Shown here piece after piece: positions 22,774-29,069 of a stretch of DNA of 29,069 nucleotides. The translations under genes and the position numbers were made by a program. The first letter of the stretch is position 1. Each line of letters begins with the position of its first letter. This DNA comes from CAYHGX01 sp964356355 (GTDB taxonomy: Bacteria; Patescibacteriota; Gracilibacteria; UBA1369; LOWO2-01-FULL-3), in assembly GCA_964356355.1 (NCBI GenBank), contig CAYHGX010000019.1, positions 1 to 29,069 of the forward strand. Direction: 5' to 3'. The notes under the pieces were generated by a model. It did no database searches. It saw only the letters and a program-made list of their open reading frames with translations, and was not told where the DNA came from.

Positions 22774-23882
22774 TGGCAAGCCACAAAGGAGGCATCGTCA
22801 ATTTCCTCTACCTCATCACCGGCCTCTACTATTACCTTTTTATATTCATCACTTCTTACCTTTACGTCGCCGCACATTGTGAATTTTTTAGCGAGTAATT
22901 CTTCGTAATGTTTATTGCTTGCAACCTGCTGTGGATCGCATGGTCCTATCATAGAGTCTGGCTCATCACTACAGGCAGTCAGTTCTGCAGTATCTGTTTT
23001 TTCTATTTCTCCTGTATTCACGTTAAGGTTGTAATAAACTGACATTCCCCAGCCCGCATCTCCGCCATTATCGGTAATCACTGCAATCCCTGTTTTTGCA
23101 TTAAAACTTTCAATTTTAGTAACATCCATCATTACTGGGCTAATCACAACCATGAGGTCTTCAAGTACTATAGTGTTTTGTTTACTCACGAGGTCATAAA
23201 TTCCTACAGTACATTTTGACGCTTCTGCGCATTCACCTTTCATATAAACAAACTTCCCTTGATCAAAGGCAAAATCGGAAATACTAAAGCTCTTCATATA
23301 ACCCTCGTTGCTGTTATCAACTCCAGGTATATTGATAATTTCAGTTTTGCCGGTCTCGAGATCATAGCTTCCTAGTTGAGTAGAAAGTGTGATGTAGTAA
23401 ATTTTGCTGCCGAAGGAGTATATTGAGTTGTAACTATCGTTGTGGGCTGTAATATTGGCCAGCTCTACCTCGTTGCCATCTGGTGACTGGTGGGAAACTA
23501 TATGTAATTGCAATGAATTTGGGTTGGCGTTCATTCCTACTGTGCGTTCAAGTCGTGCAAGAATAAGAGTTGCAGTGGGCTGCGCCTCGTCTACTTTGGC
23601 ATCAGTGGAATTATCAGTAGTGCTAGCGGTGGTGGAATCAGTCTGAAGCTGCTCATCTGTTGAGGGTACGACTACTGTTTCGGTGCCCTTATTGTAGTAT
23701 TTTTGAGTGAAATAGTAGGCTAAAAAAGCGGCAATTATTCCCGTGAGAAGAAGTGCTAAAATAATTGTAAACTTTGAAGATGACTGAGGCTCTGTCTGCT
23801 GTATTTGAGTTGTAGCCGGGGCTGGTTGTTGCAATGGCTCCTGTGAAGGCTGATTCGTTTCTGGGATATTTGAGTCTTCCAT
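22770..23882 (-). CDS. Single-pass membrane protein with large outer domain, unknown
   Basis: A 370-residue protein with a cytoplasmic Pro/Gln-rich start (1-36), one membrane helix (about 38-58, FTIILALLLTGIIAAFLAYY) and a Ser/Thr/Asp-rich linker (to about 97). The outer domain carries repeated strand-like segments such as GSKIYYITLSTQLGSYDLET and KFVYMKGECAEASKCTVGIY, which resemble blades of a beta-propeller. Several Cys are spaced so that disulfides are possible (for example CSDEPDSMIGPC). Its stop overlaps the pyrD start by four bases, so both are co-translated, though no biochemical link is evident. The family is not recognised; the propeller reading is tentative. Confidence 0.75.
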   Translation of the reverse strand: MEDSNIPETNQPSQEPLQQPAPATTQIQQTEPQSSSKFTIILALLLTGIIAAFLAYYFTQKYYNKGTETVVVPSTDEQLQTDSTTASTTDNSTDAKVDEAQPTATLILARLERTVGMNANPNSLQLHIVSHQSPDGNEVELANITAHNDSYNSIYSFGSKIYYITLSTQLGSYDLETGKTEIINIPGVDNSNEGYMKSFSISDFAFDQGKFVYMKGECAEASKCTVGIYDLVSKQNTIVLEDLMVVISPVMMDVTKIESFNAKTGIAVITDNGGDAGWGMSVYYNLNVNTGEIEKTDTAELTACSDEPDSMIGPCDPQQVASNKHYEELLAKKFTMCGDVKVRSDEYKKVIVEAGDEVEEIDDASFVACQ

Positions 23883-23918
23883 AATAAAATTGTTAGATGG
23901 ATAAACTCTATCCTTCCA

Positions 23919-25067
23919 TTAAGATTTTGGCAACGTTCTTTCCTTAACAAATAACAGTAAACTCATTGATAGAAGGGTGAGGACGAGAGAAAAATAGAAG
24001 GGTGCCAAAGGGCTTATTTTATCCCACATTATTCCTGCCAACATGGAAGCTGGTAAAGCACATATCCCCATAACCATCTGAAAACCGCCCAGTGTGCTTG
24101 CCCTATAATCCGCAGGTGCAAGCTCTGAAACCAGTGTTGTCTGTGAAGTATCAACAGCAGCTTTATGAAAGCCATAGACCACGAAGGCCATTATAATTAC
24201 CCAATGACTTTGGCTGTATATAAGGGAAAAACATGTAAGTGCCCAACAAACAAAGGCAATCATAAGTACTGGTTTTCTTCCAAGCCGATCGGTGAGGCGG
24301 CCGAAGGGAATAGAAAATGCTGCCGCAACAACATTGAATATTAGGTACAAAACGGGGATTAAAGCAATTTCCACTCCGAATTTCTGGGCAAAAATCATCA
24401 GAAAAGAATAATTAAAAGAGCCCAAGGCAAAAATTGCGTTTAGGAAAAAGACTAAACGTAGATTTGGACCAATGTCTTTGAGAGACATGCCGGGGAAAAT
24501 CTTCCTCGAAGGCGCTTTTTCTTTGATGAAGAAAAATATCAGTGCGGCGCCAATTAGTGAGGGAATGGCTGCTATCAAAAATAGCGTCCTGAAGCCTAGA
24601 GAACTAAAGAGCATGATGCTTATAATGATCCCGAATACTGCCCCGAGATTGTCCATGGCCCGAAGAATTCCAAAGTTGCTACCGCGATTTTCTGCGGTGG
24701 AAATATCGGCAATTATTGCATCACGTGGTGCTCCACGCATTTTGCCTGCACGATCAAGAATTTTGAATGGAATCACATACTGCCAAACAGTGGTGAAGGC
24801 ATATCCAATACGTGAAATTCCTGCGCATAAATAGCCAATCCAAATAAAAACTTTCCTTTTCCTGAGGCGATCTGAAGCATAGCCGGAAATGGCCTGAGAA
24901 ATTGAAACTATAGCATCCCCGAGGCCATCGATTAGTCCAATAATTGCCATATTAGCACCTAAAACCGAGACAAGAAAAAGGGGCCAAACGGGAGCGATCA
25001 TGTCTGAGCCAAGGTCATTTAAAAAGGAGGCTACTGCGAAAGTTTTAACTGTTTTTTTTGTTTCCAT
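23919..25067 (-). CDS. Major facilitator superfamily transporter
   Basis: A 382-residue 12-helix transporter. The first half has the MFS loop 2-3 signature in GYASDRLRKRKVFIWIGYL, and the second half repeats it as GRLTDRLGRKPVLMIAF, the internal duplication of the superfamily. Other marks are LDRAGKMRGAPRDAIIADIS and GFHKAAVDTSQTTLVSELAP. Segments such as RAGKMRGAPRDA and KAAVDTSQTTLVSE are found in drug-efflux-like MFS proteins of poorly defined substrate. It is 36 bases upstream of the anchored unknown on the same strand. A -10-like TATAAT (25094-25099 on the minus strand) lies 27 bases before its ATG, with only a weak -35 box. Confidence 0.9.
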   Translation of the reverse strand: METKKTVKTFAVASFLNDLGSDMIAPVWPLFLVSVLGANMAIIGLIDGLGDAIVSISQAISGYASDRLRKRKVFIWIGYLCAGISRIGYAFTTVWQYVIPFKILDRAGKMRGAPRDAIIADISTAENRGSNFGILRAMDNLGAVFGIIISIMLFSSLGFRTLFLIAAIPSLIGAALIFFFIKEKAPSRKIFPGMSLKDIGPNLRLVFFLNAIFALGSFNYSFLMIFAQKFGVEIALIPVLYLIFNVVAAAFSIPFGRLTDRLGRKPVLMIAFVCWALTCFSLIYSQSHWVIIMAFVVYGFHKAAVDTSQTTLVSELAPADYRASTLGGFQMVMGICALPASMLAGIMWDKISPLAPFYFSLVLTLLSMSLLLFVKERTLPKS

Positions 25068-25094
25068 AGAGGTGTTGTAAACAATAGAAAGGAA

Positions 25095-25205
25095 TTATAC
25101 GAATTTCCTTTTGGTATAGCTGAATGACTGATCTTTTTTGTCATCATACCCAGCAATATTCCAGTCCATAAGTTCGTATCCTGGAAAACATAATTCAATA
25201 TTTGC
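25095..25205 (-). pseudogene. In-frame extension after the small gene's stop; possible remnant
   Basis: Past the TAA at 25206-25208 the same frame stays open for 36 more codons to a second TAA at 25095-25097 and reads like protein: ELCFPGYELMDWNIAGYDDK, then KDQSFSYTKRKFV. This suggests either one gene split by a nonsense change or two small genes, the second starting at the internal ATG of ELMDWN. The gap 25068-25367 otherwise holds only the MFS and LamG promoters. Confidence 0.3.
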
Positions 25206-25343
25206 TTAACCCTTATAATTTACTCTTCGTTCAATTACTTTCCAAGTTCCGATTCCAAGCAAAAATAGCGTAAAAGCACCTGCAAATTCCCCGCCAAAAA
25301 CGAAAAGATAGAAGTTGGCAATGGCCCAGAGTTGATTATTCAC
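25206..25343 (-). CDS. Possible 45-residue membrane protein
   Basis: From GTG at 25343 the minus strand encodes NNQLWAIANFYLFVFGGEFA, then GAFTLFLLGIGTWKVIERRV and NYKG before a TAA. Two short hydrophobic stretches are followed by a basic end, which suits a small membrane protein. The start is uncertain: a non-ATG codon is required, and the preceding bases AAG are too close for a Shine-Dalgarno site. It is divergent from the LamG gene with overlapping promoter regions. The residue composition is protein-like, but the evidence is limited to that. Confidence 0.4.
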   Translation of the reverse strand: MNNQLWAIANFYLFVFGGEFAGAFTLFLLGIGTWKVIERRVNYKG

Positions 25344-25360
25344 CTTAAATAGGATATAAT
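25332..25360 (+). promoter_or_regulatory. LamG-protein promoter
   Basis: TTGATT (25332-25337) and a perfect TATAAT (25355-25360) are 17 bases apart. Transcription would start at about 25367, immediately before ATG 25368. Translation is then leaderless from that ATG, or starts at ATG 25383 after a leader of about 16 bases. Confidence 0.65.
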
Positions 25361-25367
25361 TGTTGGA

Positions 25368-27149
25368 ATGCTTAAAAATAATATGAAGAAATTCCTTTTA
25401 ACTTTTTTGCTCTTTAGCCTTTCGTTGTCAACGACTGCTTATGCCAATTTTTCTGATAATGCCTTTGAATCATTTGGCTTTAGCGGCGGATCATTTTCGA
25501 CAAATACAAATTGGAACTCCGGAAGCAGCTGGATCGATATGACTTCTGGCACCTCAGGTACTTATACATCACGTGTTATCGATGCTCTGGCTTCTACTAG
25601 TTGGAGTACATTTTCCTGGATTCCTTCACGACCCTACCTTAAAGAGCTTCCAGATTCTGCCACGTCAGAAACGGCGTACAGTACAGGCAATGCAAACATG
25701 ACAAGTAATGTGTTGTTGATGCATATGAATGAGACAAGTGGTTCATTGGCTGATAACTCAGGTAGTAGTATCTCTGGGACAGTCAGTGGAAGTCCAACCT
25801 ATTCAAGTACAGGATCACTTAATACATCTCTTTTATTCAAAGGGGGTGGAGATTATGTCACCTTAACAAATAGCACAAACTTGTTCCCTACAAGTAACAT
25901 GACCATTTCGGCTTGGGTGAAAAAGACAGGGGGTAACGGTAATCAGCGCGGTATATATAGCAAAATGCTTTATACATCTAGCACGGGAAAGTATAAAGGT
26001 TTTGCTCTATTGCTAGACTCAAATAATAAATTTTCCGTATTGGCAGCGAACGATTCTACAATCTATGCAGCTTCAAAGGCTAATACGGCAATTGCAGATT
26101 CGGATTCAAATTGGCACCATGTTGTAGCAGTAAAAACGGGTGGTAAATTCATTTTGTATGTAGATGGAGCAAAGCAAACTGAGTCTGCCACAAGCCCTAT
26201 TACCGATTCTGGTGCAGCACCAGTGATTGGGCGTCAACTTTCAAATGTGGCTAATCATTATTTTGTTGGAAATATTGATGAAGTAGCTGTATTTACGCGT
26301 GCTTTTACTGACGGAGATGTTCTTGATAACTATAAACGCGGTGCTGAACGCTTAAGATTCAAAGTTCGTTCATGCAGTACAGCGGATTGTTCTGGCAGAG
26401 AATTTATAGGTCCAGATGGCACAAGTGGCTCATCATTTGAAGAGCAGGATTTGAATACAAGTTCACTTCCGTCCTTTAATATTGGAAGTATTATCGAAAA
26501 TAATCGATACTTCCAGTATCAAGCAACTCTTGAGACAAGTAATGTTTTATATTCTCCCGATATTAAATCAGTAACTGTGGGATCATCCTCAATAGGTGTA
26601 CTGAATAGTACTTTCACTCCTGCGTATTCCTCTACGGACTTAACGGCTGAGAGTAATTTGGGGGCTGTTTCTAATTTGAAATTGGCAAATTCGAGCGGAA
26701 AAATAACTTGGGCAAATGCCCTTGATGTTCGTCATCAAGATCTGGATTCAAATGTTTCTATTGGCAGTGACTATGTTAGTGTAAATGCATCAACTCTACC
26801 GGCTGCCTTTGACTCTGATGCGACTGTTTCAATTAATGTATCAAGTTGTGACTCCTATCAGATCTATTACGATAATGTATTTAGAACAAATGCCTCGGAC
26901 ATTATAACCAATGGTCAAATCTGTGATGAAAACAGCACTACAGCCTGTACTAATGCCATGTGTAGTGATGGGGTTCTTACCTTTGATGTGCCTCACTTTG
27001 ACAGTTATGCTGTCCAAGAGGGGGGAGGTGGTGGTGGTGCACCTGCGGGTCCGACACCAACAGTTCCAGAGTTTTCAACATATGCCTTGATGGCAATGCT
27101 AATTAGCTCAGCCTGGTATATGAGGAGGAAATTTTCTCTGAGTAATTAG
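25368..27149 (+). CDS. Secreted LamG-domain surface protein with VPEF C-terminal sorting signal
   Basis: Likely displayed outside the cell, with a jelly-roll domain that may bind carbohydrate. The 593-residue product (588 if it starts at ATG 25383) has a signal peptide, KKFLLTFLLFSLSLSTTAYA. A concanavalin A-like LamG domain runs from about 115 to 325, from MHMNETSGSLADNSGSSISG through SAWVKK, WHHVVAVKTGGKFILYVDGA and FVGNIDEVAVFTRAFTDGDV. A Ser/Asn-rich region with Cys pairs follows. The end is a Gly/Pro linker, VPEF (566-569), a hydrophobic span (STYALMAMLISSAWYM) and RRK: the three-part layout of PEP-CTERM signals. The exosortase is 4.4 kb upstream. Ser/Thr richness fits a glycosylated or secreted protein. 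Confidence 0.88.
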   Translation: MLKNNMKKFLLTFLLFSLSLSTTAYANFSDNAFESFGFSGGSFSTNTNWNSGSSWIDMTSGTSGTYTSRVIDALASTSWSTFSWIPSRPYLKELPDSATSETAYSTGNANMTSNVLLMHMNETSGSLADNSGSSISGTVSGSPTYSSTGSLNTSLLFKGGGDYVTLTNSTNLFPTSNMTISAWVKKTGGNGNQRGIYSKMLYTSSTGKYKGFALLLDSNNKFSVLAANDSTIYAASKANTAIADSDSNWHHVVAVKTGGKFILYVDGAKQTESATSPITDSGAAPVIGRQLSNVANHYFVGNIDEVAVFTRAFTDGDVLDNYKRGAERLRFKVRSCSTADCSGREFIGPDGTSGSSFEEQDLNTSSLPSFNIGSIIENNRYFQYQATLETSNVLYSPDIKSVTVGSSSIGVLNSTFTPAYSSTDLTAESNLGAVSNLKLANSSGKITWANALDVRHQDLDSNVSIGSDYVSVNASTLPAAFDSDATVSINVSSCDSYQIYYDNVFRTNASDIITNGQICDENSTTACTNAMCSDGVLTFDVPHFDSYAVQEGGGGGGAPAGPTPTVPEFSTYALMAMLISSAWYMRRKFSLSN

Positions 27150-27166
27150 ATATAGGAGGTAGCCTC

Positions 27167-27676
27167 TTACATGTTGGCTAACGTCAAAGACTCCAGTGCT
27201 ACTGAAGCAAAAATTAGTAATCCGTTGTGAATACCGTGTGATACTGTTGTCACCCAAAAAGAATCCCATTTTGATTTGTTTCGCCAGTGACTATAAGTAA
27301 ACGCACTATAAAATCCGCCAATTAAACCTGCACCTATCCCTGTGGCCACATCTAACAAAAAATGCGGTGCTGCAAAGAAAATGGTAGATGCTAGTATTTG
27401 CCATTTCATTGATCCTTTTAATGCTCTGACAATAAAAATTGGAAAAGCTTGGAGTACCAGGGTTTCCGTTATCGGGGCAAATACTACAGCGCCAAATAAG
27501 TCTTCTAGCATCAGTGGGCCAGCAGCCTCTAACTCCTCTGGAACTCCAAAAATTGCCAAGAACAATAACAAGATAGGTATGCTTACAATGAGGCCTTCGA
27601 ATGTTATCTTCCAGCAAAATTCCCAAGACTTCATTTGCTGGTATTGGAGAAAATGTTGGCGAATTTTATTTATCAT
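27167..27676 (-). CDS. CPBP-like (CAAX protease/bacteriocin-processing) membrane protein
   Basis: A 169-residue protein with about four membrane helices. Three CPBP (Abi) family motifs are recognisable but divergent. Motif 1 is FAPITETLVLQ with E71, where the family usually has EExxxR. Motif 2 is FFAAPHFLLD with H105. Motif 3 is SHGIHN with H147 and N151. The glutamate and both histidines that bind the metal in active members are kept, while the second Glu and the Arg are not. Roles in the family include prenyl-protein processing and bacteriocin self-immunity; none can be chosen here. It is convergent with the LamG gene (17 bases) and could be a membrane partner of surface processing, which is speculation. 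Confidence 0.65.
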   Translation of the reverse strand: MINKIRQHFLQYQQMKSWEFCWKITFEGLIVSIPILLLFLAIFGVPEELEAAGPLMLEDLFGAVVFAPITETLVLQAFPIFIVRALKGSMKWQILASTIFFAAPHFLLDVATGIGAGLIGGFYSAFTYSHWRNKSKWDSFWVTTVSHGIHNGLLIFASVALESLTLANM

Positions 27677-27695
27677 ACTAGTTTAGTTAAGCTAA

Positions 27696-27723
27696 GCTTC
27701 GCGACTAAGTGACCTGGCGAAGC
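27696..27723. repeat. Inverted repeat between vanW and the CPBP gene
   Basis: GCTTCGC (27696-27702) and GCGAAGC (27717-27723) flank 14 bases. On the minus strand it sits in the leader of the CPBP gene, downstream of a -10-like TATAAT (27727-27732). There is no T-run, so it is not an ordinary terminator. It may mark the left edge of the transferred segment. Confidence 0.4.
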
Positions 27724-27741
27724 CATATTATATAGACGCTG

Positions 27742-28572
27742 TTAGGTGATGTTGCGATTTTTTTCGTCGTTGTATTCCAGAAGAGGATTATACATCATGA
27801 GAGCGTGATTTTCTGTTATGAACTCTTCTCCTTTTTCTTTACCTGTTTTAATATCAATAATTTTGCGGAAAATTTTATTGTTTCTTGAATATCCACCAAA
27901 CCATTCACCTTTAATTTCATGATCTTTTTCGATGACTTCATATTTTATATTGATTGGTTTATCAGAAAACCATTTACCAATCAGGTGAGTATCGTTTATT
28001 TCGAAATGTAATTGAAATTTTTGCTCAGTATTGTTTTTTATTTGCAAGTCGATATTTGGATATCCGCAAGTTGCTCCACTACCAAAAGGTTGGTTACGTT
28101 TTACATCAGGAAAAACATCATATCCATGCCTCCAACGTTCAATGACTGTTAAAGGAGAGTGAAGCGTAATCCAAAAAATAAGATTCGACAATTGACATAA
28201 TCCCCCACCAATTCCAGATACAACCGTCCCGTTATGTAATATCATCCCTTCGACATAACCTTTTCTTTTTGTTGTTTTTCCGATTTGACGCCAATATGAA
28301 AAAGTTTGCCCTGGTTCTATAACAAGTCCATTTATTTTTTGGATAGCAATTTTCAAGTTTTTAACTTTGTTATGTTGCATCCACATATCGACATCTTTTA
28401 GCTTTCTAAGAAGTGTTGTTCTATGAGCAAAAATTTCAAGAGGTAAACGATTATTATCTAAATTTTCCGCAAAATTTATTTTTGATAAATACCAGTAGAT
28501 ATATCTTTTTAAAGTGTAATATATTCTTCCAGCCCATAGTCTTAGCTTTGATCTTTTTATTGGTTTCTTCAT
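27742..28572 (-). CDS. vanW: VanW family protein
   Basis: A 276-residue protein, the size of the stand-alone VanW found in some vancomycin-resistance clusters; its function is unknown. The family core is clear: LKIAIQKINGLVIEPGQTFS, FSYWRQIGKTTKRKGYVEG, then SGIGGGLCQLSNLIFWITLH, a RHGYDVFP segment and FGSGATCGYPNIDLQIKNNT. There is no signal peptide, though the basic N-terminus with IYYTLKRYIYWYL could touch the membrane. No vanA/vanH/vanX-type partner is nearby, so there is no basis for calling it a resistance gene. Visibly more AT-rich than the genes to its left, next to an inverted repeat, it was probably acquired. Confidence 0.88.
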   Translation of the reverse strand: MKKPIKRSKLRLWAGRIYYTLKRYIYWYLSKINFAENLDNNRLPLEIFAHRTTLLRKLKDVDMWMQHNKVKNLKIAIQKINGLVIEPGQTFSYWRQIGKTTKRKGYVEGMILHNGTVVSGIGGGLCQLSNLIFWITLHSPLTVIERWRHGYDVFPDVKRNQPFGSGATCGYPNIDLQIKNNTEQKFQLHFEINDTHLIGKWFSDKPINIKYEVIEKDHEIKGEWFGGYSRNNKIFRKIIDIKTGKEKGEEFITENHALMMYNPLLEYNDEKNRNIT

Positions 28573-28612
28573 ATTTGCAAACGTTTATAACAGGTAAAGA
28601 AAAAAATCGCAA

Positions 28613-28720
28613 TTTCATATAACGTTCGCGCGTTGGGGAAGTTGACTGGTTGTATAATGTGCCGAAGGCCGCAACCAGTCAACTTGGGTGAGCCGTAGCG
28701 AACTGCTAACGCGCTGTTGT
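28613..28720. repeat. attC-like/MITE-like imperfect inverted repeat
   Basis: Nested symmetry in about 100 bases. The inner stem is AAGTTGACTGGTTG (28639-28652) with CAACCAGTCAACTT (28672-28685), 14 perfect pairs around a 19-base loop. The outer arms are GCGCGTT (28628-28634) with AACGCGC (28708-28714), and the ends are AAC (28621-28623) with GTT (28716-28718). Unpaired bases separate the arms. This order of end box, spacer, second box and long central stem is the plan of integron attC sites. The ends match the RYYYAAC/GTTRRRY boxes only in the AAC/GTT core, so a MITE or REP-like element is the alternative. Confidence 0.55.
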
Positions 28721-28738
28721 CGGATGTAAAATTTAAAA

Positions 28739-29035
28739 TTAATTCGGCTTAACTATTTTAATATTGCCTCCTCCATGGTATGTGTCACAAAATAATTCTA
28801 TTTCATTCCCACAGGCAACACATTTTAAGTAAACTTCAATTATGTCGCTAGGCCATGGTTTTCCCCTCTCAATTTCACATAAATTGGTTTGATCTAGTGA
28901 AAATTCATTTGCTTCTTTCTTGACTTCGATCAAGACGCCATCTCTGACGGCTTCTTTGAAATAATTCGCTACATTATACAGCTCCTCAGGGGCCCTAATC
29001 TCATTTTTCTCGAAGACATCACATTTATTGCACAT
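28739..29035 (-). CDS. Small Cys-rich hypothetical protein, cassette-like
   Basis: A 98-residue protein of unknown function. CNKC at residues 2-5 and CVACG near residue 73 could together form a zinc-binding site; further Cys at 53 and 84 may contribute. The middle, APEELYNVANYFKEAVRDGV, looks helical. There is no signal peptide or membrane segment. It is AT-rich, oriented like vanW, and bounded 3' by the attC-like repeat and 5' (29057-29069) by what looks like the start of another copy, with only about 22 bases from the ATG to that copy. One short gene between two such repeats is the form of an integron cassette. Confidence 0.65.
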   Translation of the reverse strand: MCNKCDVFEKNEIRAPEELYNVANYFKEAVRDGVLIEVKKEANEFSLDQTNLCEIERGKPWPSDIIEVYLKCVACGNEIELFCDTYHGGGNIKIVKPN

Positions 29036-29056
29036 AGAATTAATTTTAAATTTTTA

Positions 29057-29069
29057 TTTCAGCTAACGT
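29057..29069. repeat. Possible first 13 bases of a second repeat copy
   Basis: TTTCAGCTAACGT at the window end matches TTTCATATAACGT at 28613-28625 (11 of 13 bases). It would be the left edge of the next inverted repeat. The window ends before the rest can be seen. Confidence 0.35.

Noticed and set aside
27677..27741. A complete attC site downstream of vanW
   Set aside because: ACCTAAC overlaps the vanW stop and fits the R'' consensus, but no matching GTTRRRY box follows, so only the short GCTTCGC/GCGAAGC repeat is recorded.
27742..28572. Vancomycin-resistance cluster
   Set aside because: Only vanW is present; no ligase, dehydrogenase, dipeptidase or two-component genes are nearby.
1..29069. 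TGA recoded as glycine, as in Gracilibacteria/Absconditabacteria
   Set aside because: TGA is used as a normal stop (2696-2698, 22770-22772) and no conserved gene has internal TGA.
1..29069. CRISPR array or cas genes
   Set aside because: No set of evenly spaced direct repeats and no Cas-like protein was seen; the repeats present are inverted.

Overview
The window is 29 kb of a compact, moderately AT-rich bacterial chromosome. It reads as a metagenome-assembled scaffold: two runs of exactly 100 N (19853-19952, 21407-21506) interrupt genes. Gene content, very short spacers, type IV pilus/competence genes, stand-alone purM and pyrD, an NBR1-like Ig/L,D-transpeptidase and a near absence of Shine-Dalgarno sequences suggest a Patescibacteria/CPR lineage, perhaps near Peregrinibacteria. 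That placement is inference. The standard code fits: TGA is used as a stop and no gene needs internal TGA.

Layout. 1-2050 (minus): NAD kinase (cut by the window edge) and a GT4 glycosyltransferase. 2102-2961 (plus): a four-helix membrane protein and a zinc-ribbon protein. 3082-6070 (plus): recA-recX-nusA, driven by a promoter whose 17-bp spacer is filled by an 18-bp perfect palindrome, and closed by a terminator. 6103-7840: type IV pilus ATPase pilB, abutting convergent dprA. 8917-12027 (minus): purM, ftsE, a tyrosine recombinase and a 117-aa unknown. 12074-14761 (plus): dgt-nrdR (dNTP control), then a secreted L,D-transpeptidase. 14865-19111 (plus): pcrA/uvrD, ymdB-like phosphoesterase, S41 protease. 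19173-20014 (minus): RRM protein and RBBP9-like hydrolase. 20052-20975 (plus): exosortase. 21017-25067 (minus): TspO, tRNA-Ser(GCU), pyrD, an anchored unknown and an MFS transporter. 25368-27149 (plus): a LamG surface protein with a VPEF sorting tail, the probable exosortase substrate. 27167-29069 (minus): CPBP-like protein, then VanW and a small Cys-rich gene separated by an attC-like inverted repeat, which looks like acquired cassette DNA.

Themes: DNA repair, recombination and uptake (recA, recX, pcrA, dprA, pilB, xerC-like); dNTP control (dgt, nrdR); cell envelope and surface (L,D-transpeptidase, S41 protease, exosortase and LamG substrate, GT4, VanW). Main items for a second look: the recA operator, the exosortase/VPEF pair, a class-2-like PyrD with a class-1 catalytic cysteine, the cassette-like repeat at the right end, and the lack of Shine-Dalgarno sites.
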